The notes below the pieces were generated by a model that did not search any database, had not been told where the DNA came from, and saw only the letters and a program-made list of their open reading frames with translations. From CAVPDG01 sp963702535 (GTDB taxonomy: Bacteria; Chloroflexota; Anaerolineae; Anaerolineales; UBA4823), in contig CAVPDG010000010.1 in assembly GCA_963702535.1 (NCBI GenBank), forward strand, positions 434,001 to 498,000: a DNA stretch of 64,000 nt, given 5' to 3'. This document shows, one piece after another, positions 17,826 through 26,324 of this stretch (position 1 is its first letter; each line of letters starts with the position of its first letter). The position numbers and the translations under genes are program-made.

Positions 17826-19102
17826 GCCGCAAGTCTACCTGATCGCCATCGCCATCCTGCTGGCGCTGGATTGGCTCACTGTGGCATCGCGCGGCAGCCT
17901 GTTACACGCAAACCTGACCGTGCTCCTGGATACCGACCCACAAAGCGAGCCACGGCACCAGCGGGTGATCAGCCTGCTGGAAAGCCTGCCGCGCCTGCAA
18001 GCCAGCTTGATCCTGGCGCAAACCGTGTGGCGTTTTCTGCTATTAGGCTCACTGCTACTCCTGTTAAGCTCACAAGCCGTAGCCCTGTTGCCGCTGGCTA
18101 TCTTTGGCATCATCCTGCTGGCAGCGCTGGTGATCTTCTGGCTGGATTGGAGCATCCGCTCGCTGGTCTCGTCGGCGCCGCATCGTTGGGCGCTCAGGCT
18201 GCTCCCGTTTGCCAACGCCATACGCGTCCTCGCCTGGCCTTTTGTCACTCCGATCCTGACCCTGTCTGGGAGGACGCAAGATCCGCTCGTGAGCGATGAA
18301 GCCTTGATCGCAGAACCAGCTCAGGAGCCTGGTGGATGCCGGACAGCAGCGCGGCTTGATCGAGCAGGAAGAGGGTCGCATGATCCATTCTATCTTCGAG
18401 CTGAGCGAAACGCTGGCGCGCGAGATCATGGTGCCGCGCATCGATATGCTGACTTTGGACGTGCAGACCCCACCGGAAGAAGCGGTAGATACGCTGCTGA
18501 CCTCGCACTATTCGCGCATGCCGGTTTATCAGGACAGCGTGGATCATATCCTGGGATTGCTGTATGCCAAAGATCTGCTGCGCGTGTGGCGCGAGGGCAA
18601 ACAGGATACCAGCCTGCGCACTTTACTTCGCCCGGCTTATTTTGTACCCGAAGCCAAGAAGATCAACGAGCTGCTGGAAGAAATGCAAAGCCAGCGTGTG
18701 CACATGGCGATTATCGTAGATGAATATGGCGGTGTAGCGGGGCTGGTCACCCTGGAAGACATTGTGGAAGAGATCCTGGGCGAGATCCAGGATGAATACG
18801 ACCAGGTTGAGGAGCTGCCCTACCAGTCCCTGGATAATGGCGAATATCTCTTCCAGGGTCGCATCGGCTTGGGTGACTTTAACGAAGTGATGTCCAGTAA
18901 TTTGGCTATAGATGAAGCAGATACCCTGGGCGGTTTTATCTATAACAGCATCGGCAGGGTGCCGGCTGTCGGCGACGCCGTAAAAATTGAAAGCTTGCTC
19001 CTGACCGTGGAACAGGTCAGCGGGAGGCGCATCCGCAAGGTGCGCGCCGGCTGGCTCCCTGACACGCAGCAAAAGGAGAAGATCACCCATGCTGACGGAT
19101 GA
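17818..19102 (+). CDS. CNNM/CBS-domain membrane protein, HlyC/CorC family (frameshift near 18316)
   Basis: Four hydrophobic segments (DUF21/CNNM, residues about 5-160) precede a CBS pair (MVPRIDMLTLD, then QRVHMAIIVDEYGGVAGLVT) and a C-terminal CorC/HlyC domain (GRIGLGDFNEVM). The family is linked to Mg2+/Co2+ homeostasis. The start GTG at 17818 overlaps glmU by 8 nt. The membrane part and the CBS part are in different frames. One extra C at 18316-18317 explains this, because skipping it reads EALIAEQLRSLVDAGQQRG, matching the family. Joined length about 427. Overlaps cdd by 14 nt. Confidence 0.85.
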
Positions 19103-19499
19103 TTTGCGAAACGAACTGGTGCGCCAGGCGCAAGCAGCCCGGCAACGCGCCTACGCCCCCTATTCCCATTACCCGGTCGGCGCTGCACTGCTGACCGCCG
19201 GTGGGCAAATATACAAGGGGGCAAATATCGAAAACGCCGCTTACCCGGCTACAATTTGCGCAGAGCGCGTGGCAGTCTTTAAGGCAGTATCCGAGGGTGA
19301 GCGGGAATTTGTCGCTGTGGCGGTGGTGACAACCAATGGGGGGACACCGTGCGGATCATGCCGCCAGGTGCTGGCTGAATTCGGGCTGGAGACAATCGTC
19401 TTGATCGCAGATAAAGAAGGGCGGATTGTTAAGGAAACAACCGTAAGCGATCTGCTGCCTGGAGCATTTAGACCTGGCGACCTGGTGCGGGAACCCTGA
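19089..19499 (+). CDS. cdd: Cytidine deaminase
   Basis: Deaminates cytidine/deoxycytidine to uridine in pyrimidine salvage. It has the substrate motif YSHYPVGAALL, the zinc/catalytic ICAERVA and the second zinc motif PCGSCRQVL. At 136 residues it is a tetrameric-type CDA. It starts inside the end of the preceding gene, so translation is probably coupled. Ends 6 nt from the convergent DUF389 gene. Confidence 0.95.
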   Translation: MLTDDLRNELVRQAQAARQRAYAPYSHYPVGAALLTAGGQIYKGANIENAAYPATICAERVAVFKAVSEGEREFVAVAVVTTNGGTPCGSCRQVLAEFGLETIVLIADKEGRIVKETTVSDLLPGAFRPGDLVREP

Positions 19500-19505
19500 A
19501 ACCAG

Positions 19506-20693
19506 CTACCAGTTTGGGGCTGGAGTGGCAGTTGCCAGCAGCGACTGGACAACCCAGCCCTCTTTTCCATCCGGAGCGCGCACCAACACCCAGGTAGCGC
19601 CTTCGTGCTCCATTGTTCCCGGCAGCACCTGCATCAATGTGCCATCAAAATAACTGCCGATGACGATACCACCCGGCAGGTCGCGCAGCAAAGCGCCCTT
19701 ACCGCCCACCGTGCGCACCAGCGCGTAGACCGGGGTTGGGGTGATGGTGGGCGTGGCGGTCGGCGGGGTGGTGGCAGTCGGCGTCTGTGTCAGGGTGGGT
19801 GTCGCCGTTGGCGGCACCGGTGTAGGCGTGACGGTTGCGGTGGGCGTGACAGTTGAGGTAGCCGTGGGGATCGGGGTGGGCAATGCCACCTGCCCACCAA
19901 CCACCGCTCCCGCCCCACTCAACCCGATGAGTAAGATAACACACAACAGGGTCATCGCAGCGCCGAGGGTGTAACCAAACAACGTTAGAGGGCGAAAGCC
20001 TAAAATCGCCAGCGTAAGTGCGCCCAACAAAGCCGCCCAAGCCAGGTTAATGGCGTAGATCACCAGCCCATCGGGCCACAAATGTGGCACACCGCTGCCC
20101 AAACCCAGCCCGGCGATCGCCAGGGGAAGGTAGAGCTCGTATGCCAGGAGAACGGAAGGCAGGCCGGGCGCCCGACCCTCATGCGCCATCGCCAAAGTGG
20201 TGAAAATGGCGCCGAGCGCCAGCACAGCAAAGTTCGACCAGGAAAGCTGGGCGTTCAGGTGGGCTTGCGCCAGTTCCACAGGCTGCCAGAAAGGCGCCAG
20301 TATCTCCATCCCTACCCCGGCCGCGATGCCTACCAGGAAGACCAGCAAGCTCCCGAGTATAAAAGCCAACAGGCTGCGCGCAAAGTAGCGCACAGAGCCT
20401 AGAACGGTGCCGAGCGCCGTGCCGACCACCGGCGCCATCAACGGAGCCAGGACGGCGCCGAGGATGAGCAATGCCGTCTGGTCGAGCAACAGCCCGAGAC
20501 TGAGGACAACGCCCGAGAACAGCGAAAAAAGGAAGAAATCGAAGGATGGGGTGGTGCGCAGCGCCAGCCGGCTGGCGAAGTCGGCGCGCTCGTCGGCGTT
20601 GAGAGGCGTTAACAGGCGCCACGCCCGCCGCCTGCGAGCAGGTGGCATGCGGTTTGGGTCATCAGGCCATTGTTCCGACTGAAGAAAACTCAT
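19506..20693 (-). CDS. DUF389 membrane protein with Thr/Pro linker and C-terminal SH3-like domain
   Basis: Residues about 45-255 contain several membrane segments of the DUF389 family, with the conserved GAVLAPLMAPVVGTALG region. A strongly repetitive Thr/Pro/Ala linker of about 50 residues follows (about 265-320). The final 70 residues (ALVRTVGGKGALLRDLP ... EGWVVQSLLA) resemble a bacterial SH3 domain. The SH3 part would sit outside the cell if the linker is exported, possibly touching the cell wall. Function of DUF389 is unknown. Starts 20 nt after the HAD gene, so the two probably share a transcript. Confidence 0.8.
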   Translation of the reverse strand: MSFLQSEQWPDDPNRMPPARRRRAWRLLTPLNADERADFASRLALRTTPSFDFFLFSLFSGVVLSLGLLLDQTALLILGAVLAPLMAPVVGTALGTVLGSVRYFARSLLAFILGSLLVFLVGIAAGVGMEILAPFWQPVELAQAHLNAQLSWSNFAVLALGAIFTTLAMAHEGRAPGLPSVLLAYELYLPLAIAGLGLGSGVPHLWPDGLVIYAINLAWAALLGALTLAILGFRPLTLFGYTLGAAMTLLCVILLIGLSGAGAVVGGQVALPTPIPTATSTVTPTATVTPTPVPPTATPTLTQTPTATTPPTATPTITPTPVYALVRTVGGKGALLRDLPGGIVIGSYFDGTLMQVLPGTMEHEGATWVLVRAPDGKEGWVVQSLLATATPAPNW

Positions 20694-20712
20694 CGTAGAT
20701 CCCAGAGCAAGT

Positions 20713-21183
20713 TCAACGGCGCAGGCTGGCTACAATGCGCAGCGGTTTGTCCAATAATTCCAGCGCAGCAAAGACATCCGGCACCAGCAGATCAGCCTCC
20801 TGGAGCGTCTCCAGGGCAACTCCCTCCCTGGAGAGGATGCAGATGCCCAAAGCCGCCTCGCGTAGCATGAGAGCGTCATTTGCGCCCTGCCCCATCGCTA
20901 CCACGCGCTCCGCTCCCAGGCGGCGCACGTAATCAGCTTTCTGGCGGGCTTCGTCGCCGGGCTGGATGCGCACCGCTTGCAAGCCCAGTTGCTGATCGAT
21001 GATGGATTGCTTGCCGTGTGTATCGGCAGTCAGTAGGTGTATCGTCAGCCTGTCGCGCAGGTTACGCACCAGGCGGGAAAGCCCCTCCGGAAGCTGCCCG
21101 TCCAGGGCGAGGGTGCCGTTGACATCACTCACCAGGTGCTCAAGCTGCAGAATCCCTTTGCCAGGAATATTTAGCTCGATCAT
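20713..21183 (-). CDS. HAD-superfamily protein, soluble P-type-ATPase-like
   Basis: 156 residues with HAD motif I at SDVNGTLALDG and a late GQGANDALML motif resembling the GDGxNDxxAL of P-type ATPases. The residue two places after the nucleophile Asp is Asn instead of the Asp general acid used by phosphatases; P-type ATPases have Thr there. No membrane segment. Similar proteins are usually annotated as HAD hydrolase or 'ATPase P'. Substrate unknown. Confidence 0.75.
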   Translation of the reverse strand: MIELNIPGKGILQLEHLVSDVNGTLALDGQLPEGLSRLVRNLRDRLTIHLLTADTHGKQSIIDQQLGLQAVRIQPGDEARQKADYVRRLGAERVVAMGQGANDALMLREAALGICILSREGVALETLQEADLLVPDVFAALELLDKPLRIVASLRR

Positions 21184-21245
21184 GGCGGTAATTATACACG
21201 GCTTTGATTTTAGGATGATTTCTCATAGTAAAATAATGACCTGTG

Positions 21246-22316
21246 ATGAAAACCTTGCCCCGCTACCCCGTTTGGCTTTTGCTATTTATCCTGTGCATCA
21301 GTGTATCCGCTTGCGGGCGCACCGCGCCTGAGGCAACTTTACAGGCAGCCACGCCCTCGGCAACCGGCGCGGCTCCGACAGAAACCGCGGCGCCCACCGC
21401 CTCTCCGACACCTGAAACACCCCTGGCGATCTTGCTGGCTCCGAGCGGCGCCGATCCGGCGCTGGTCGAGTCGCTGCAGGCTTACATCGACGACCAGGCA
21501 GCTCAAGCAGGGCTGCGCTTCCAGGTACGTCCCGAGCTTTCTACAGGCGAGATGGCAGACGTGGCCATCGTCGTCGCCTTACCCCCTGCCAGCAACCTGG
21601 CTGAGCTGGCGGCTACCTCCCCTCAAACCCAGTTCCTGGCGGTAAACTTCCCGGACCTGGCGCCAGCCGCCAACCTGAACGTGATCCAGCTTGGCACCCA
21701 GCGACCCGACCAGATGGGCTTCCTGGCTGGAACCATTGCTGCAGAAATCACACCCGACTGGCGGGTGGGCATCCTGACCGCGGTTGGATCGGGTGATGGC
21801 GAAGCCATGCGCCAGGGCTTTGTGAACGGGGTTTTTTATTTTTGCGGTCTCTGCCGTCCGCTCTACCCGCCCTTTCCCAATACAGGCTATCCCATCACGC
21901 TGCAAATCCCCGCCGGGGGTAATGCTGCCGACCAGCAAGCCGCCATCAACCAGCTGCGCTCCTGGCAGGTCGGCACCGTATTCGTTGATCCCGCCATCGC
22001 CGACGATGCGCTGCTCGACCAGCTTGCCGAGGCAGGCATCAACTTCATCCTGGCAGGACCGCCGCCCCAGCAAAACCGCCTTAACTGGGTCGCTTCGCTC
22101 GGCTTCGGCGACAGCCTGCAGGCGGTTGCAGCGGGTTGGTCTGCTATCCTGGCGGGCGAAAGCGGAGGCAGCCTGGCATTGCCGCTTGGGCTGGCGGAAA
22201 CCAATCCCGACTTGCTCAGCCCGGGCAGGCAGCACCTGGCAGAAGAAATTCTCAACGATCTGAATGCAGGCTTTATCGATACCGGGGTAGATCCGGCGGT
22301 GTGGCAAGGACAGTAG
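21246..22316 (+). CDS. BMP-family substrate-binding lipoprotein (nucleoside-type)
   Basis: A signal peptide with lipobox VSAC is followed by an Ala/Pro/Thr-rich linker to about residue 55. The rest follows the BMP/PnrA pattern: QLGTQRPDQMGFLAG, then GDGEAMRQGFVNGV, then DALLDQLAEAGINFILAG. It is diverged from the much better conserved double BMP protein downstream. The ATG at 21246 is preceded in frame by GTG; no clear ribosome site is visible. Probably a paralogous or specialised binding protein for the same or a related importer. Confidence 0.75.
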   Translation: MKTLPRYPVWLLLFILCISVSACGRTAPEATLQAATPSATGAAPTETAAPTASPTPETPLAILLAPSGADPALVESLQAYIDDQAAQAGLRFQVRPELSTGEMADVAIVVALPPASNLAELAATSPQTQFLAVNFPDLAPAANLNVIQLGTQRPDQMGFLAGTIAAEITPDWRVGILTAVGSGDGEAMRQGFVNGVFYFCGLCRPLYPPFPNTGYPITLQIPAGGNAADQQAAINQLRSWQVGTVFVDPAIADDALLDQLAEAGINFILAGPPPQQNRLNWVASLGFGDSLQAVAAGWSAILAGESGGSLALPLGLAETNPDLLSPGRQHLAEEILNDLNAGFIDTGVDPAVWQGQ

Positions 22317-22351
22317 CCGGTTGCCATGCCGGGAATATGAAGAATTACAGG

Positions 22352-22380
22352 TTGCGTTCCTGCCCGCTTCATGCTAAACT
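22352..22380 (+). promoter_or_regulatory. Sigma-70-type promoter for the double-BMP gene
   Basis: -35 TTGCGT (22352-22357), 17-nt spacer, -10 TAAACT (22375-22380), about 170 nt upstream of the ATG at 22547. The leader between them holds an isolated Shine-Dalgarno sequence and no gene. Confidence 0.5.
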
Positions 22381-22438
22381 AACAGGAAACACGGGGCATG
22401 TTCGGCTACGTGGATTTTTTTATCAATCTTTCCCCTAT

Positions 22439-22447
22439 AAAGGAGGT
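22439..22447 (+). other. Isolated Shine-Dalgarno sequence in the leader
   Basis: AAAGGAGGT with no start codon at a usable distance. The real start (22547) lies 100 nt downstream behind its own GAGGAGGAG. The layout matches that at 8384. Confidence 0.45.
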
Positions 22448-22546
22448 CGCTGATCGAACCGATTCCGGTCTTCTTTTCGTCCCACTCACCACAGTATCAG
22501 AAGCACACAACCAACCCCCACATTTCTCTTTGAGGAGGAGAAAACA

Positions 22547-24625
22547 ATGACCAAGAAACTGTATATGATTTTTGCCCTGATCATAGTTGCCGCCATGGTG
22601 CTCAGCGCCTGCGGCGGCGGGGCGACACCCACCCAGGCGCCTCAGGCTACCGAAGCGCCCCAGAAGACGGAAGCGCCTCAGGCGACAGAAGCGCCCGTGA
22701 TGACGGAAGCACCGGTAGCTTTCAAGGTCTGCCAGGTAACGGACACCGGCGGCATCGACGACAAATCCTTCAATGCCACCGCCTGGAAGGGCGTCGAAGA
22801 CGCCATGGCAGAGATGGGCGTCGAGGGGAAATACCTGGAGTCCCAGCAGCAGACCGATTATGAGAAGAACATCAACGCCTTCATTCAGGAAGGCTGCGAT
22901 CTGATCATCACCGTCGGTTTCCTGCTTGGCGATGCTACAAAAGCGGCTGCGGAAGCCAATCCGGATCAGAAGTTCTCCATCGTTGACGTCACCTACGATC
23001 CTGCGATCGCAAACGTGCGCGGCAGCGCCTACGCCGTCGACCAGCCTGGCTTCTTGAACGGTTACCTGGCTGCTTCTCAATCCAAGACCGGTAAGGTCGG
23101 CACATACGGCGGCATCCAGTTCCCCGCTGTGACCGCTTTCATGGATGGCTACTATGCCGGCGTGCAGCATTACAACCAGGTGAAAGGCACCAGCGTAGAA
23201 GTACTGGGTTGGGATCCCACCACCCAGACCGGCTTGTTCGCCGGCAACTTCGACAGCACCGATGACGGTCGCCGCCTGGGTGAGAGCCTGCTGGATGAGG
23301 GCGCGGACGTGATCATGCCCGTGGCTGGTCCGGTTGGACAGGGCACGCTGGCAGTGCTGAAAGAGCGCGGCACCGGCTTGCTGATCGGCGTCGATACCGA
23401 CTGGACGATGATGTTCCCCGAATCGGCTGATTTCATCCTGTCCAGCGTTCTGAAGAACATGGATGTATTCGTGCTAGATACGATCAAGAAAGCCATGGAC
23501 GGCTCGTTCCAGGGCGAGAACTACCTGGGCACGCTGGAAAATGGCGGCGTAGGCATCGGCGTCAGCTCAGCCTGGGCAGACAAGATCCCGGCCGAGATGA
23601 TGACCGAGCTCGAGCAACTCCAGAACGATATCATCTCCGGCAAGATATCGACTGCGCCGACCAAGATCACCGCTCCTGAGGGCTTCCTGGCTTGCCAGGT
23701 GACCGACACCGGCGGTATCGATGACAAATCCTTCAACGCCACGGCATGGAAGGGCTTCACGGATGCCCAGGCGCTGTACGGCGGCGAGATCAAGTACCTC
23801 GAATCACAGCAGCAGACCGACTACGAGAAGAACATCAATGCCTTCATCACCGAAGGCTGCGACCTGATCGTGACCGTTGGCTTCTTGCTGGGCGACGCCA
23901 CCAAGACAGCTGCGGAAGCCAACCCGGCGCAAAAGTTCGCCATCGTCGACCAGACCTACGATCCGGTCATCCCCAACGTGCGCGGCAGCGCCTATGCCGT
24001 GAATGAGTCAGGCTACCTGAACGGTTACCTGGCGGCAGCGATGACCAAGACCGGCAAGGTCGGCACCTACGGCGGCATCCAGTTCCCCGCTGTGACCGCC
24101 TTCATGGATGGCTACGCCATGGGCGTCAAAGCCTACAATGAAGCGCATGGCACTGCGGTTGAGGTACTGGGCTGGGATCCTGCCACGCAGACGGGCTTGT
24201 TCGCCGGCAACTTTGACAGCACCGACGATGGTCGCCGGCTGGGCGAGAGCCTGCTCGACGAAGGCGCCGACATCATCATGCCTGTGGCGGGTCCCGTTGG
24301 TCAGGGCACGCTGGCAGTGATGAAAGAGCGCGACACCGGCATGGTAGTGGGCGTTGACACGGATTGGGCTGTGTTGTACCCCGATTACAGCGATTACATC
24401 CTGTCCAGCGTTCTGAAGAACATGGATGTGTTCGTGGCGAGCACCTACCGCAACGTGATCACCGGCAGCTTCGTCGGCGAGAACTATACCGGCACGCTGA
24501 AGAACGGCGGCGTGGGCATCGGCATCAATCCGGCGATCGTAGACCAGATCCCGGCTGAGATCATGGCTGAGCTCGACGCACTGGCGAAGGGCATCATCGC
24601 TGGTGAAGTCCAGACGATGCCGTAG
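22547..24625 (+). CDS. Nucleoside-type ABC binding lipoprotein with two tandem BMP domains
   Basis: Signal peptide with lipobox LSAC, then a repetitive linker rich in T, E, A and P (residues about 25-57). Two complete BMP/PnrA-like domains follow, at about 58-365 and 378-692. Both start with CQVTDTGGIDDKSFNATAWK, both contain the GIQFPAVTAFMDGY and AGNFDSTDDGRRLGESLLDE blocks, and they agree at roughly three of four positions by eye. Family members are normally single-domain proteins of about 350 residues. Followed by a terminator and then the ATPase and two permeases of the same importer. Binding of nucleosides is inferred from the family. Confidence 0.9.
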   Translation: MTKKLYMIFALIIVAAMVLSACGGGATPTQAPQATEAPQKTEAPQATEAPVMTEAPVAFKVCQVTDTGGIDDKSFNATAWKGVEDAMAEMGVEGKYLESQQQTDYEKNINAFIQEGCDLIITVGFLLGDATKAAAEANPDQKFSIVDVTYDPAIANVRGSAYAVDQPGFLNGYLAASQSKTGKVGTYGGIQFPAVTAFMDGYYAGVQHYNQVKGTSVEVLGWDPTTQTGLFAGNFDSTDDGRRLGESLLDEGADVIMPVAGPVGQGTLAVLKERGTGLLIGVDTDWTMMFPESADFILSSVLKNMDVFVLDTIKKAMDGSFQGENYLGTLENGGVGIGVSSAWADKIPAEMMTELEQLQNDIISGKISTAPTKITAPEGFLACQVTDTGGIDDKSFNATAWKGFTDAQALYGGEIKYLESQQQTDYEKNINAFITEGCDLIVTVGFLLGDATKTAAEANPAQKFAIVDQTYDPVIPNVRGSAYAVNESGYLNGYLAAAMTKTGKVGTYGGIQFPAVTAFMDGYAMGVKAYNEAHGTAVEVLGWDPATQTGLFAGNFDSTDDGRRLGESLLDEGADIIMPVAGPVGQGTLAVMKERDTGMVVGVDTDWAVLYPDYSDYILSSVLKNMDVFVASTYRNVITGSFVGENYTGTLKNGGVGIGINPAIVDQIPAEIMAELDALAKGIIAGEVQTMP

Positions 24626-24643
24626 AACTGAACAATCGATGAG

Positions 24644-24677
24644 GATGGAGCTGGTTATACACCAGCTCCATCTTTTA
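24644..24677 (+). terminator. Hairpin terminator after the double-BMP gene
   Basis: A 12-bp perfect stem, 24644-24655 with 24661-24672, TATAC loop, followed by TTTTA. Read-through would supply the transporter genes at a lower level than the binding protein. Confidence 0.75.
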
Positions 24678-24759
24678 CCTGTTTATGGTGTAGACTCCGA
24701 AATTATCGCGGCCAGATGGGTTGGCTGCGAAAAGCTAGAAAATTCCAAGGAAGAGGGCT

Positions 24760-26280
24760 ATGGCAACGGTACTTGAGCTCCGTGGAATTACCAAGCAATT
24801 TCCTGGCGTGCTGGCTAATGATCACATCGATCTGAACCTTGAGCAGGGCGAGATCCATGCCCTTCTGGGGGAGAACGGGGCGGGGAAAACCACCCTGATG
24901 AATATCCTATACGGCCTTTACCAGCCGGATGAAGGCGAGATCATTGTCAAAGGCAAGCCGGTTAAAGTCCACTCCCCTATCGACGCCATCGCGACGGGGA
25001 TTGGGATGGTGCACCAACATTTCATGCTCATACCCGTCTTTACGGTGACTGAGAATGTAATCCTTGGTGATGAGGATGTACGCTACGGCCAGGTACTGGA
25101 CCGCCGCAGCGCCTCGGCCAAAATCAGGCACCTCTCCGAACAATACAGCCTGGAAGTCGATCCAAACGCGTATGTAAGGGATATACCGGTTGGCGTCCAG
25201 CAACGCGTAGAAATTATTAAGTTGTTATATCGTGAGGCGGAAATCCTGATCCTGGATGAGCCATCTGCTGTCCTCACCCCGCAGGAAATTGAAGGCTTAT
25301 TCCGCATTATGCGCACCCTGGTTGAGCAGGGCAAATCGATCATTTTTATTACCCATAAGTTGAAGGAAGTGCTCGAGATCGCCGATCGGATCACGGTGAT
25401 CCGGCGCGGCAAGGTGATTGGCTCGACAACTCCCCAAGAGGCGGATGAGCTAAAGCTGGCTCAAATGATGGTCGGGCGCGCCGTGCGGTTAGATGTGGAA
25501 AAAGAGGAAGCTACGCCAGGAGATACTGTCTTGCAAGTTGAACATTTAACTATCTTGGACGATTTGTTCAATGTGGCGGTGGATGATATTTCATTCGATG
25601 TGCGCAGCGGTGAAATCCTGGGCATGGCGGGCGTGCAGGGCAACGGGCAGACTGAGCTGGTGCAAGCTTTAACAGGACTACGGTCTGCACAGTCCGGAAA
25701 GATCAGCTTGTTGGAGCACGAGATCACGAATGCCTCTCCCCGGAAGATTACGGAAATGGGCTCGGCGCATATCCCCGAGGACCGGCAAGAGGATGGCTTG
25801 CTACTGGCTTTCTCGGTTGCCGATAACCTGGTGATGAACACCTATTACCAGCCGCCATTCTCCAAAGGCCCGGTGTTGCAACAGAAAGTAATCCAGGAAA
25901 CTGCCAACCGACTGGTTAAGGAATTCGATATACGCACACCCAACGCAAGCGTTGAGGCCGGGTCTCTCTCCGGAGGCAACCAGCAAAAAGTCATCGTGGC
26001 GCGCGAGTTCTCGCGTCCCATTAAATTTCTGGTAGCCTCCCAGCCCACGCGCGGGCTGGATGTCGGCTCGATCGAGTATATCCACCAACGCATCGTCCAA
26101 AAACGCGACGAAGGCTGCGCGGTCTTACTGGTCTCGACCGAGCTAGATGAAGTCATGGGCCTGGCAGATCGGATTGCTGTCATGTACCGCGGCAACATTA
26201 TTGCCATATTACCAGCCAAAGGAGCTACGAAAGAAGGCGTAGGCCTGCTGATGGCTGGTATCCAGCCCGAGACTGTTTGA
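24760..26280 (+). CDS. Nucleoside ABC importer ATPase, NupO/YufO type
   Basis: A duplicated ATPase of 506 residues. The first half has Walker A GENGAGKTT, Q-loop region MVHQHFMLIPVFTV and Walker B LILDEPSAVLTPQE. The second half has the degenerate P-loop GVQGNGQTEL, signature SLSGGNQQKV and LVASQPTRGLDVGS, all typical for RbsA/NupO-like proteins. It energises nucleoside uptake together with the two permeases that follow at 45 nt. Confidence 0.9.
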   Translation: MATVLELRGITKQFPGVLANDHIDLNLEQGEIHALLGENGAGKTTLMNILYGLYQPDEGEIIVKGKPVKVHSPIDAIATGIGMVHQHFMLIPVFTVTENVILGDEDVRYGQVLDRRSASAKIRHLSEQYSLEVDPNAYVRDIPVGVQQRVEIIKLLYREAEILILDEPSAVLTPQEIEGLFRIMRTLVEQGKSIIFITHKLKEVLEIADRITVIRRGKVIGSTTPQEADELKLAQMMVGRAVRLDVEKEEATPGDTVLQVEHLTILDDLFNVAVDDISFDVRSGEILGMAGVQGNGQTELVQALTGLRSAQSGKISLLEHEITNASPRKITEMGSAHIPEDRQEDGLLLAFSVADNLVMNTYYQPPFSKGPVLQQKVIQETANRLVKEFDIRTPNASVEAGSLSGGNQQKVIVAREFSRPIKFLVASQPTRGLDVGSIEYIHQRIVQKRDEGCAVLLVSTELDEVMGLADRIAVMYRGNIIAILPAKGATKEGVGLLMAGIQPETV

Positions 26281-26324
26281 AATAGGTGGCTTTCTAGCGT
26301 ACTTTTCCAAGAGGTGATACGCGC

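Noticed and set aside
19740..19880. A CRISPR array or tandem-repeat array
   Set aside because: The periodicity comes from Thr/Pro codons of the linker in the DUF389 protein; there are no equal repeats and spacers.
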